Source of the DNA: an uncultured Bacteroidales bacterium
GTDB lineage: Bacteria > Bacteroidota > Bacteroidia > Bacteroidales > Bacteroidaceae
DNA length: 33,701 bases
Assembly: GCA_902785075.1 (NCBI GenBank)
Contig: CACZXN010000027.1
Span: 1-33,701, forward strand
Direction: 5' to 3'
Each line of letters starts with the position of its first letter. The stretch's first letter is position 1. Positions 22,769 through 30,179 of the stretch are shown here, piece after piece. The position numbers and the translations under genes were made by a program. Under the pieces are notes generated by a model. That model made no database searches. It saw only the letters and a program-made list of their open reading frames with translations, and was not told the origin of the DNA.

Positions 22769-23165
22769 CCAAGACATCATCCGCACAGCCCGTCAGTTGC
22801 GCGATGAAGAGAACGAACAACTGCATGTCCGTCCCGAGTTTAATCGTACAAGACCTTGGCGTCATATTCCTACATGGCTTATTGCCATTCCTGCAGCAGC
22901 CATCGTTGGCTTCTTTGTGGGTATATGGACTGAAAGTTCACAGAATGACGCCCCACTCACAGCACGTGTTGATACCGTATATGTCCAGATGCCTGCATCG
23001 CAGCCTACAGAAGGAGATACCGTGTATCAACCCATCCAAACAATGCGTGTTTCTGTTTCGAATAATACTACACATCCGTCGTCAACGACACGCAGTACCA
23101 GTCCTTCTCATGGGCGCTCTGTGGCCGAAGATAACATACGATACGACCTGTTAGTTATGAATTAA
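22755..23165 (+). CDS. Single-span membrane protein, putative anti-sigma factor
   Basis: 136 residues: a short cytosolic part (1-39, ITDQDIIRTARQLRDEENEQ), a membrane helix (40-58, TWLIAIPAAAIVGFFVGIW) and a Thr/Ser/Pro-rich periplasmic tail. The tail begins NDAPLTARVDT (64-74) and ends AEDNIRYDLLVMN. Both the DAPLTA.VDT motif and the IRxDLxVM ending match the protein at 18698 although the rest differs. Its start lies inside the sigma gene. It has no FecR domain. The function as sigma antagonist or tether is inferred from context. Confidence 0.7.
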   Translation: MNITDQDIIRTARQLRDEENEQLHVRPEFNRTRPWRHIPTWLIAIPAAAIVGFFVGIWTESSQNDAPLTARVDTVYVQMPASQPTEGDTVYQPIQTMRVSVSNNTTHPSSTTRSTSPSHGRSVAEDNIRYDLLVMN

Positions 23166-23169
23166 AGTT

Positions 23170-23255
23170 CCGTTCATACGTATGATTTGCTCTGTTCATA
23201 CGTATCATTCATTCCGTTGATGCGCATCATTCAATCGGTTAATGCGCATGACCGA
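23170..23255. repeat. Four phased palindromes with compensatory core change, 22-bp period
   Basis: Palindromic 8-mers are centred every 22 bp: ATACGTAT (23176-23183, 23198-23205), then ATGCGCAT (23220-23227, 23242-23249). Each is preceded by GTT and flanked by partly dyadic bases. The A-to-G and T-to-C changes occur symmetrically, preserving the palindrome. The array fills the gap between two convergent genes. Confidence 0.9.
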
Positions 23256-23266
23256 ATCCAGTCATC

Positions 23267-23929
23267 TTAGAAACTATATCCAATATTCAGGGAAAAGGCC
23301 CAGTTGGCCCCTTGAGACTTCTTTTCCAAGGTGTATAGTTTTTTGTTGCGAAATTGGGAAAAGAAGCCGATTTCGAAGTCGCAGCGTAATGCGAACTGCC
23401 TGTATTCCGCGCCGAAGGTACATACCCGCCATCCTGCGTCCCAGCGGTTTGCGCCTATTTCGTCATCAAACATTGAGGGCGATTTGCCTACGTGAATCCC
23501 TTGAAACCATGTGATGCCATTCGTAGCAGACACTTTGCTGCTGATGCCGTATGCACCATACAGACCCGTTCCGATGGGTATGCGCCAGTGGGTTCCTATC
23601 TTCCAGCGATAGACAAAGTCCAGCTGTGTTTCAAAATACCAAAGGTTGAACGTGACCCGGCCGCCAGCCTTGCTTACGTCGTAGACATTTCCTTTTGAAA
23701 TAAGCACAAGCGCTGGTTCGAGGAATGTTGGGTGTGATTTGCTGAGAGGAATCTGGATGCCTGCTCCAAGATTCAGGCCGGTGTGCCCCGCTGACTCGTT
23801 GCTGGCATCGGTCCCTTCGAAAAGACCGATAGTCAGTCCGCCTTTGACGAATGGCTTCAGTTGCTGCCCCGTAATCTGACATGTTGCCAGGAAAGAGAGC
23901 AAAGAAAAGAGTATCAGGCGAACTTTCAT
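23267..23929 (-). CDS. Outer-membrane beta-barrel protein (PorT-like family)
   Basis: 220 residues. A signal peptide MKVRLILFSLLSFLATCQITG is followed by alternating beta-strands typical of a small 8-stranded barrel (KPFVKGGLTIGLFEG, GLNLGAGIQIPLS, RWRIPIGTGLYGAYG-like strands). The C-terminus WAFSLNIGYSF has a terminal Phe, as expected for BAM substrates. It is similar in style to the barrel part of the sigma fusion at 9792. Its start overlaps the stop of the upstream exported-protein gene (ATGA). It converges on the sigma / membrane-protein operon and may be the surface element of that module. Confidence 0.8.
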   Translation of the reverse strand: MKVRLILFSLLSFLATCQITGQQLKPFVKGGLTIGLFEGTDASNESAGHTGLNLGAGIQIPLSKSHPTFLEPALVLISKGNVYDVSKAGGRVTFNLWYFETQLDFVYRWKIGTHWRIPIGTGLYGAYGISSKVSATNGITWFQGIHVGKSPSMFDDEIGANRWDAGWRVCTFGAEYRQFALRCDFEIGFFSQFRNKKLYTLEKKSQGANWAFSLNIGYSF

Positions 23930-24471
23930 TGCTGCTCAGGTTTTGAGCCGTTCCATCGCGCATTCACCTCGTATGGCAGCATGCGTTCGTAACTGCTTTT
24001 GTAATAATAGTTGCCAAGCCGCTCAATAAACGTGATGTTGAGCGAGTCGGCGTCAGTCAGTTGCATGTAGACAATGGCGTTGCTCTTGATTAGATTGTTG
24101 GCGGCATCATAAGTGTAACTGTCCGTCCGTCGTAAGTTGCAGTCCTGCTTATACAGGAACACGGTCATGGAATCTGTCCCGAAATACAAGTCGTTGGGCA
24201 TAAAGTTCCACTCATTGGTAGCGTAATAACGCATGCTGATACCATCCTCGATACCATCCTCGCCGATGCGCCACGACCCTTTCCATTTCCATCCGTGCCG
24301 AGCTACATTTGCCTGAAAATAGTCGGAAGAAATCGTTGTCAGATAAGGCTCTTGCGGCACCTTGTCCTCGTTCATAATGTAATTCTGCTTAGGGATGTCA
24401 TCTTCACACGTTGTAGCCTGTGTGAGCATTCCGAACATCAATATAGCCAATAATCGATATATCTTTTTCAT
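23926..24471 (-). CDS. Exported protein of unknown function
   Basis: 181 residues. The N-terminal signal MKKIYRLLAILMFGMLTQATTC could be a lipoprotein signal with Cys22, but ATTC is a poor lipobox. The mature part is beta-rich with aromatic residues (WKWKGSWRIGEDGIEDGISMRYY, NYYYKSSYERMLPYEVNARW), perhaps a lipocalin-like or small barrel fold. I recognise no family. It is translationally coupled to the beta-barrel gene that follows, and a -7 box TATCTTTG (minus, 24551-24558) lies upstream. Confidence 0.6.
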   Translation of the reverse strand: MKKIYRLLAILMFGMLTQATTCEDDIPKQNYIMNEDKVPQEPYLTTISSDYFQANVARHGWKWKGSWRIGEDGIEDGISMRYYATNEWNFMPNDLYFGTDSMTVFLYKQDCNLRRTDSYTYDAANNLIKSNAIVYMQLTDADSLNITFIERLGNYYYKSSYERMLPYEVNARWNGSKPEQQ

Positions 24472-24550
24472 CTTTAAACTACTTTCCGTTTAATACAATT
24501 GAACGATAAATATATGTACACAGGCACGATGCCCATATCCTTTTCGGTTG

Positions 24551-24558
24551 CAAAGATA
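24551..24558 (-). promoter_or_regulatory. -7 box for the exported protein / beta-barrel operon
   Basis: Minus strand TATCTTTG, 80 bp upstream of the start codon. Confidence 0.6.
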
Positions 24559-24676
24559 ATCATTCCCTTGGATTTAATCTCCATTTTCTCTATAAAAAAT
24601 AACGTACTTCATCCGAACTTTGTATTAGAATGTAACTAAATGTACATTCCGACGACACCTTATTTATATATATAAT

Positions 24677-24705
24677 AAAAACGTGCAAGCGGTTGGCCTG
24701 CACGT
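24677..24705 (-). terminator. Terminator of the GH43 / beta-sandwich operon
   Basis: Stem ACGTGCA (24681-24687) / TGCACGT (24699-24705). On the minus strand it is followed by TTTTATTATA. Confidence 0.75.
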
Positions 24706-24725
24706 CTTTGTTGTATGTGATAGGA

Positions 24726-26498
24726 TTATCTTACTGTGATATCCTTGCTCATATCCTTGAAGTTCCACTTGCAGTTATCGCTGTTGAAGTCCCACTTACC
24801 AAGAGTAGGAGTACAGTCACCAGCAGACATCAGCACGAGTTCTTCAGTTGTTCCAGGAACAGCCTTAGGCATGATGCGGTAAGTACCATCTGTACATTGG
24901 TCAATACGCCAGAGCTGTTCAGGAGCACCAGTGAAACGAGGAACAGAAGTTACTTCCTTATCAGCTGTAGCAGCAAGAGCACGGTTTGTACCAGCTATGA
25001 TAATCTTGTAATAAGGACCACCGAGGTAACCACCAGCCTCAGGAACTGCTGTGATAGTCCAGCGCTGATGAGGACGACCCATATAGTCAGCCATACGAAC
25101 GCGAATCTCGCCCTTTGGCCAATCTTCGATTACGTCAGCAAGAGTCTGTGAAGCAACTGGTTGAGGAGCAGCCTGCTGTGCAGGGCGCTGAGCCTGAGCA
25201 CCACCTGCAGCACCACCTCCGAAGCCGCCAAAGCCTCCCATGCCACCAAAGCCAGCAGGAGCGCCAGCACCTGGAGCACCAGCTGGAGCACCTTGTGCGT
25301 TAGCTGGACGCTGTGCACCCTGAGGAGCGCCAGCACCTGGAGCACCAGCTCCGAAACCTGGGAAACCACCAGCAGGAGCCTGACCACCTTGAGCATTAGC
25401 TGGACGCTGTGCACCACCTTGTGCATTAGCAGGACGCTGAGCACCGCCTCCGAAGCCTCCAAAGCCTCCGAAGCCTCCACCTCCGAACATACCGCCACCA
25501 CGGTTCATACGAACGAAGTCGACAACAAGTTCGAGAGAATAGCCACGACGCTCTGACTCGATTTCATAAGTACCTTCCTTGAAGAGTTCGCCACCAATTG
25601 GCCAACCGTTCTTCCAAATAATAGGACGAATAGCCAATACACTGCGACCACCCTGATCAAGGTCAGCCTCCCAGTGAAGTGACATCTTCTCCACACCTTC
25701 TGCAACAACAAAACGTCCGAAGTGACCTGCACCCCAAGTACGTCCTGAACCAGCGATAACCATACGGCCACCACCTTCCAACATATCACGACCTACGTTG
25801 TCGATAAATGGACCAGTCACGTTCTTAGAACGACCGCATACGATGTTGTAAGTAGAGTTGCCACCATCGCAGCAAGTACCATGAGTACCAAGTAGATAGT
25901 ACCAACCATCTTTATAGATAAGGTCAGATGCCTCACAGTCGATAGCAACGTTCTTTGCCTTATTACCCTTGATTCGCTCACCTGTCTTAGGATCGATTTC
26001 GACCATACGGATGTGTCCGAAATAGGTTCCATAGGTTACCCACAAACGACCAGTCTTTGGATCGAGTAACAGACCTGCATCGATAGCGTCGCAGTCTTCA
26101 TCTTGGATTGACTTTGCTACTTCGATCGGCTCAGAGAACTTGAAGTCAGGAGACTCTGGGTCAAGAGTCTTGTTCCACATCACGAGGATACGGCCAGCGT
26201 GACCGCCACCCAGTCCACCACCAGTAGCACTATAAGCCACAAGATAGCGATCGCCAATTTTCAAAGCATCAGGAGCAGCACCGCCACCTGGACGCTGTGC
26301 ACCACTGTTCCAAGTCCATCCGTCCTCAGAAATGAGGCCACCACCACCCGTTCCAAAGGTATAGTATTTACCGTCGCACTCCACGATGGTTGATGGGTCG
26401 TGGATGAATGGGGCACCAATCTGTGCCATAGCTGACTGACTCAGCATGATACCTACGAGGGCACCAAAGCCCTTTATGATGTTCTTATACTGTTTCAT
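24726..26498 (-). CDS. Glycoside hydrolase family 43 with Gly/Ala/Pro repeat linker and ricin-like C-terminal domain
   Basis: 590 residues, secreted (signal peptide to about residue 26, SAMAQ). Residues 28-330 are a GH43 propeller with the three acids in place: Asp34 (FIHDPSTI), Asp140 (DAIDAGLLLD) and Glu189 (IDCEASDLIYKDGWYY). The CCDGGNSTYNIVCGRSK block is typical of arabinan endo-1,5-alpha-L-arabinosidases. Residues about 333-447 are a low-complexity linker of GGFGGFGG, GAQRPANAQGG (several copies) and PAGAPGAGAP. Residues about 452-582 contain QxW-type repeats (HQRWTI, EQLWRI) of a beta-trefoil/ricin-like sugar-binding domain. A linker of this length and monotony is unusual for a GH43. 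It lies 11 bp after its partner gene. Confidence 0.88.
   Translation of the reverse strand: MKQYKNIIKGFGALVGIMLSQSAMAQIGAPFIHDPSTIVECDGKYYTFGTGGGGLISEDGWTWNSGAQRPGGGAAPDALKIGDRYLVAYSATGGGLGGGHAGRILVMWNKTLDPESPDFKFSEPIEVAKSIQDEDCDAIDAGLLLDPKTGRLWVTYGTYFGHIRMVEIDPKTGERIKGNKAKNVAIDCEASDLIYKDGWYYLLGTHGTCCDGGNSTYNIVCGRSKNVTGPFIDNVGRDMLEGGGRMVIAGSGRTWGAGHFGRFVVAEGVEKMSLHWEADLDQGGRSVLAIRPIIWKNGWPIGGELFKEGTYEIESERRGYSLELVVDFVRMNRGGGMFGGGGFGGFGGFGGGAQRPANAQGGAQRPANAQGGQAPAGGFPGFGAGAPGAGAPQGAQRPANAQGAPAGAPGAGAPAGFGGMGGFGGFGGGAAGGAQAQRPAQQAAPQPVASQTLADVIEDWPKGEIRVRMADYMGRPHQRWTITAVPEAGGYLGGPYYKIIIAGTNRALAATADKEVTSVPRFTGAPEQLWRIDQCTDGTYRIMPKAVPGTTEELVLMSAGDCTPTLGKWDFNSDNCKWNFKDMSKDITVR
25170..25500. repeat. 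Intragenic repeats encoding the GH43 linker
   Basis: Direct repeats encoding GAQRPANAQG-like, GAPAGAPGAG-like and GFGG-like units within the GH43 gene. Near-identical copies in tandem would be expected to vary in number by slippage or recombination. Confidence 0.75.
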
Positions 26499-26509
26499 AA
26501 TGATACTGA

Positions 26510-27232
26510 TTATTTAGTTAAGGTTACAGAAACGTTGGTTAATGGTTCTCCATTCTCCTTGATGAAGCGAACGCAGAAGTCGCTCATACCAGGACCGTTG
26601 ATGACTGCGCCGCGAAGCACGTTCTTACCCTTCTTCAGGTTCAAACGGCCCGACATCACATCGTCAACAACCATACGGCGGTCGCCTGACAGGATGACAG
26701 CTTCTTCGCCATTGAGCCACCACATTGATGCAGAGTTAGAACCTACAGCAAGGCGTACGTTCGATACATCCTCAGGGCTATCGATGATAGTAACAGCCCA
26801 GAACAACACACCGTAAACCTGCTTCTCCAGACCTGATGCAAAGCGGAACAACTTCACGTTGTAACGGGTAGCATCGAATGCATGCCACTTCAATTCCTGC
26901 TCACCTACGCGCTCTGTCTTTCCATCAGTAGGGATGTCTGTGAACTGACCAGGGAAATACTGCTGACTAAAGTTCTCACGGATGTAAGTGTCTGTGAATA
27001 CTGTGTTGCTGCGGTTTGGCTTGTCGATAGGTTCAAGCAATAACCATCTGCGAATGAAGCCCTTTGCATCGGGTTTCGCAACGTTTTTAGACACTGGGCT
27101 GAAATAATCAGCCAAAGTTGGTTGCACATTTTCCTTAGTAAGGTCGTTCTTGTCTCCATCGCCATCACCTGGATTGGCGTATGCCGACATACAGAACAAT
27201 GATGCAACTGCAATTGCTAGTAATGCTTTCAT
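26510..27232 (-). CDS. Secreted beta-sandwich protein, probable carbohydrate-related module
   Basis: The start at 27232 (MKALLAIAVASLFCMSAYA) gives a clean signal peptide; a longer in-frame start has no support and would include the promoter box (27286-27293). The mature protein is about 220 residues. Its second half reads VYGVLFWAVTIIDSPEDV, then MWWLNGEEAVIL, LNLKKGKNVLRGAVINGPG and FCVRFIKENGEPL. This is a jelly-roll pattern with the 'W.NG...l.kG.N.l' signature of beta-sandwich accessory domains of polysaccharide-active enzymes. No catalytic triad is evident. It is co-transcribed with the GH43 gene, so a role in the same arabinan-type polysaccharide breakdown is likely. Confidence 0.65.
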   Translation of the reverse strand: MKALLAIAVASLFCMSAYANPGDGDGDKNDLTKENVQPTLADYFSPVSKNVAKPDAKGFIRRWLLLEPIDKPNRSNTVFTDTYIRENFSQQYFPGQFTDIPTDGKTERVGEQELKWHAFDATRYNVKLFRFASGLEKQVYGVLFWAVTIIDSPEDVSNVRLAVGSNSASMWWLNGEEAVILSGDRRMVVDDVMSGRLNLKKGKNVLRGAVINGPGMSDFCVRFIKENGEPLTNVSVTLTK

Positions 27233-27285
27233 GTTTGTTTTGGTATTAATTGTTGTGAAAAAAATATTTGTTTGCATATTTGGCA

Positions 27286-27293
27286 CAAAGGTA
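27286..27293 (-). promoter_or_regulatory. -7 box for the beta-sandwich / GH43 operon
   Basis: Minus strand TACCTTTG, 54 bp upstream of the chosen start codon. Confidence 0.65.
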
Positions 27294-27395
27294 AGAATAA
27301 AAAATGAGATTCCGTACATTTTACTCTATTTTTTGCAACAAAAGCATAATAATTATCCCCAAAACAACATATTTCTATTTGATGAACACTCCAAA

Positions 27396-27433
27396 AACAA
27401 TCATCCCCCGCACTATTCAATGCGAGGGATGAT
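27396..27433 (-). terminator. Terminator of the glycogen gene cluster
   Basis: Stem ATCATCCCCCGCA (27400-27412) / TGCGAGGGATGAT (27421-27433), 8-nt loop. On the minus strand it is followed by TGTTTTT. Confidence 0.8.
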
Positions 27434-27459
27434 GTGTCAATAATCAACAACTGATGAAA

Positions 27460-28887
27460 TCATTTTTTCTTTGCTGTTGCTTTCTTCGTTTTTGGCGCAG
27501 CTTCTTTTTTTGCAGCAGGAGCCTTCTTTGCTGCAGGTTTCTTTGCTGGCTCTTTTGTTGGTTCGGCTTTAGACTTATAGACTGATGGATGATATTTCTC
27601 CAATTCAGCTTGCAACTTCTCAATCTTGCGGTCTTTTGCCTCTATCTCCTCACCTTGGTTCTTGATGGTAGTAAGAAGGGAGTTGAGTTCTTCATTATCC
27701 ATATCGATAGGATAAAGTGCATTAACGCGATTGATAAAGTCGCCAAGAATATTCATGTAATTGGTGAAAGCATCATAAGGACTATCGTAGATACCACGAT
27801 TCATTCCGACACTATTGTGTTTGGTTGTCATGAAACGGAAATTGTTTGATGCCTGCAGATAATCCCAATCCTGTTTGATACGTCGATCAGTACAGATACG
27901 AACTCTATCGGCTACACTATATAGTTTGTCAAATGCCTCGCGCTGCATACAGTTGCCAAGCCAACAACTTGTATTGCGCTCTTCATCAACCCAACTGATA
28001 TTATATGGGACATCCAGACTACCTACAGACTTTCCCTTGCTGCATAGCTCAGTCGGTGTTGAGAAGGTGATACCTCGTGCCTTTGCACAAGCAGGAATTG
28101 CTTTGAGGAACTGGAGAATATTACTGCTCAGTGGTTGGAAGATGCCAAGAGCACAGAGTTCCATAAAGATATTGATTACGTTCTCTCCCTCAGGAAGTGC
28201 AGCAATCCAGTCAACATATTTATCGGCAAAGAGTGGATACTCGCTCCAATCAGAGTTATTGAAACGGAGACTGATGTCATCGCTGAGTTTATAATCTCGT
28301 AACAAGAGCTTAAGATTTGGATTGAGAGCGCAGTTATAGATGAAGTGAGGAGACTTCCAGCCCAAGATATGCTTAGCACCTTCAGTGAGCATTCCCTTGA
28401 ATCCCATTGCTGCTACTTGCGCACCAATCTCATCAGAATAGATAAGCGAACTATTGCGGAATACTTTTGGAGACTGCCCAAAGAGTTCTTTAATTTTTGC
28501 TTTCATACGCATACACTCATCACGGAAACTCTCTTCGTTGCCAAGAGAAGCAAGTCCGTGACTGTATGGTTCGCAGAGAAATTCCACACATCCCGTTCCA
28601 TTGAGTTCTTGGAGCAAATCTATTACTTGAGGAGCGTGCATTTCCAACTGCTCCAGACCTACACCTGAGAGTGAGAGTGCCACTTTAAAGAACTTACCAT
28701 TCTCCTTTGCCATCTCAATGAGTGTTTGAAGGGCTGGTACGTATGAGCGCTCCGCTATGTCGTTGATGCTACGTTCATTTTCATAGTCATCGTAGTAGTA
28801 GTGATCACGACCGATTTCAAAGAAACGGTAGCGTTTGAGATGTATGATTTGATGAATCTCAAAATATAAACAGATTGTCTTAGCCAT
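27460..28887 (-). CDS. Glycoside hydrolase family 57 protein (alpha-amylase-like), with altered catalytic motifs
   Basis: 475 residues, cytosolic. Residues 1-385 are a GH57 barrel: MAKTICLYFEIHQIIHL (the HQ motif at 12-13), KVFRNSSLIYSDEIG (141-155), KGMLTEGAKHILGWKSP (164-180) and INIFMELCALG (239-249). In active GH57 amylases the last motif reads as MDYETFGEH with a catalytic Asp, and FRN is usually followed by a Glu-bearing segment. Here these are MELCALGIF and FRNSS, so both catalytic positions may be lost. GH57 'amylase-like' proteins of this kind have been discussed for Bacteroidetes. A coiled coil (about 408-435) and a Lys/Ala/Pro-rich tail (AKKPAAKKAPAAKK) follow. It is the last gene of the glycogen cluster. 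Confidence 0.88.
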   Translation of the reverse strand: MAKTICLYFEIHQIIHLKRYRFFEIGRDHYYYDDYENERSINDIAERSYVPALQTLIEMAKENGKFFKVALSLSGVGLEQLEMHAPQVIDLLQELNGTGCVEFLCEPYSHGLASLGNEESFRDECMRMKAKIKELFGQSPKVFRNSSLIYSDEIGAQVAAMGFKGMLTEGAKHILGWKSPHFIYNCALNPNLKLLLRDYKLSDDISLRFNNSDWSEYPLFADKYVDWIAALPEGENVINIFMELCALGIFQPLSSNILQFLKAIPACAKARGITFSTPTELCSKGKSVGSLDVPYNISWVDEERNTSCWLGNCMQREAFDKLYSVADRVRICTDRRIKQDWDYLQASNNFRFMTTKHNSVGMNRGIYDSPYDAFTNYMNILGDFINRVNALYPIDMDNEELNSLLTTIKNQGEEIEAKDRKIEKLQAELEKYHPSVYKSKAEPTKEPAKKPAAKKAPAAKKEAAPKTKKATAKKK

Positions 28888-28901
28888 TGTTCTATGTGTT
28901 T

Positions 28902-30164
28902 TTAGTTAATTCCTAAACATTGATTATAAAGTTTGCGAATGCGCAGACCTACCTTTTCCCAGGTGATTTCGTTCACTTCTTTGATACCTTCTTCCTGAAG
29001 ATACTTGAAAAGTGACTGGTTGGTACAAATGGAATAGATTGCATCGGCCATCGCATGTATGTCCCAATAGTCCACCTTAATGACTTTCTCCAAAATCTCG
29101 CCACAGCCAGATTGCTTGGAAATAATCGATGGGGTTCCGCATTGCATTGCTTCAAGTGGTGCAATACCGAACGGCTCGCTAACGGATGGCATTACGAATA
29201 CATCTGAGTTTTTGTAGGTCTCATATACTTGTCGACCACGCTGGAAGCCTGGGAAATGGAAGCGGTCGGCAATGCCTCGTTGTGCCACCATTTCGATCAT
29301 TGCTTCGAGCATATCACCCGAACCAGCCATACAGAAACGAATGTTATGAGTACGTTTCAGCACCAAAGTAGCAGCCTCTACAAAGTACTCTGGGCCTTTC
29401 TGCATAGTGATACGTCCTAAGAAAGTAACAACTTTCTCTTTGGAATGATCAGGACGAGGGATGTCTAGCAAATCTTGTGAGAGTGGATATACTGCATTAT
29501 GCATCGCAAAGCACTTGCGAGGATCTTGGTGATATTCCTTGATAACCGTCTGACGCGTCAATTCGCTCACACACATAATGCAATCTGCATGGTCCATACC
29601 GTTCTTCTCAATTGAGTAGACAGTAGGATTCACCTTTCCGCGACTGCGATCGAAATCGGTTGCATGTACATGGATACAGAGTGGTTTTCCACTCACCATC
29701 TTTGCATGTACACCAGCGGGATAGGTGAGCCAGTCGTGAGCATGTATGATATCGAATTGTTCTGCTCGAGCTACTACTCCTGAAATGATTGAAAAGTTAT
29801 TAATCTCTTCGTGTAGGTTACCAGGATACCCGCCTGCAAACTCCATACAACCCATATCGTTGGTATGCATATAGGAGAAGTCTGCATAAATATGGTCGCG
29901 GAAATGATAATACTCTTCAGGCGTCATATAATTTGGCAGACGGTTCTTCACATAGTTGTAGTCATGCCCTTTATAGACAATTGGCACTTGATTCATTCCA
30001 ATAATCTTCAGGAAGGATTCTTCTTCGCCTGTAGGTTTCGGCAGGCAGAAGATGGTTTCCATATCGGGTTGAAGGCTTAGGCCTTTGGTTATTCCATAAG
30101 ATGCAACAGCCAAACCTCCGTATATCTTAGGGGGAAATTCCCATCCAAACATTAATACTCTCAT
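28902..30164 (-). CDS. Glycosyltransferase (GT-B, glycogen synthase-like)
   Basis: 420 residues, GT-B fold. The N-terminal FGWEFPPKIYGGLAVASYGI (6-25) carries the Lys/Gly-Gly loop of starch/glycogen synthases and GT4 enzymes. FDIIHAHDWLTYPAG and IHVHATDFDRS are the mid-domain substrate blocks. The C-terminal nucleotide-sugar domain has VTFLGRITMQKGPEYFVEA and the EPFGIAPLEAMQCGTPSI acid motif. It sits between debranching enzyme and GH57, so it most likely builds an alpha-1,4-glucan (glycogen). GT4-type specificity for another sugar cannot be excluded from sequence. Gaps of 14-15 bp on both sides show one operon. Confidence 0.88.
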   Translation of the reverse strand: MRVLMFGWEFPPKIYGGLAVASYGITKGLSLQPDMETIFCLPKPTGEEESFLKIIGMNQVPIVYKGHDYNYVKNRLPNYMTPEEYYHFRDHIYADFSYMHTNDMGCMEFAGGYPGNLHEEINNFSIISGVVARAEQFDIIHAHDWLTYPAGVHAKMVSGKPLCIHVHATDFDRSRGKVNPTVYSIEKNGMDHADCIMCVSELTRQTVIKEYHQDPRKCFAMHNAVYPLSQDLLDIPRPDHSKEKVVTFLGRITMQKGPEYFVEAATLVLKRTHNIRFCMAGSGDMLEAMIEMVAQRGIADRFHFPGFQRGRQVYETYKNSDVFVMPSVSEPFGIAPLEAMQCGTPSIISKQSGCGEILEKVIKVDYWDIHAMADAIYSICTNQSLFKYLQEEGIKEVNEITWEKVGLRIRKLYNQCLGIN

Positions 30165-30179
30165 ACCGTTTCCTCCTTA

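Noticed and set aside
22208-23165. FecI/FecR-type iron signalling pair
   Set aside because: The membrane protein lacks a FecR domain and there is no TonB-dependent receptor with a signalling extension in the window.
25115-25556. Plus-strand open frames opposite the GH43 linker
   Set aside because: They arise from the repetitive, biased codon content of the linker and have no start context or promoter.
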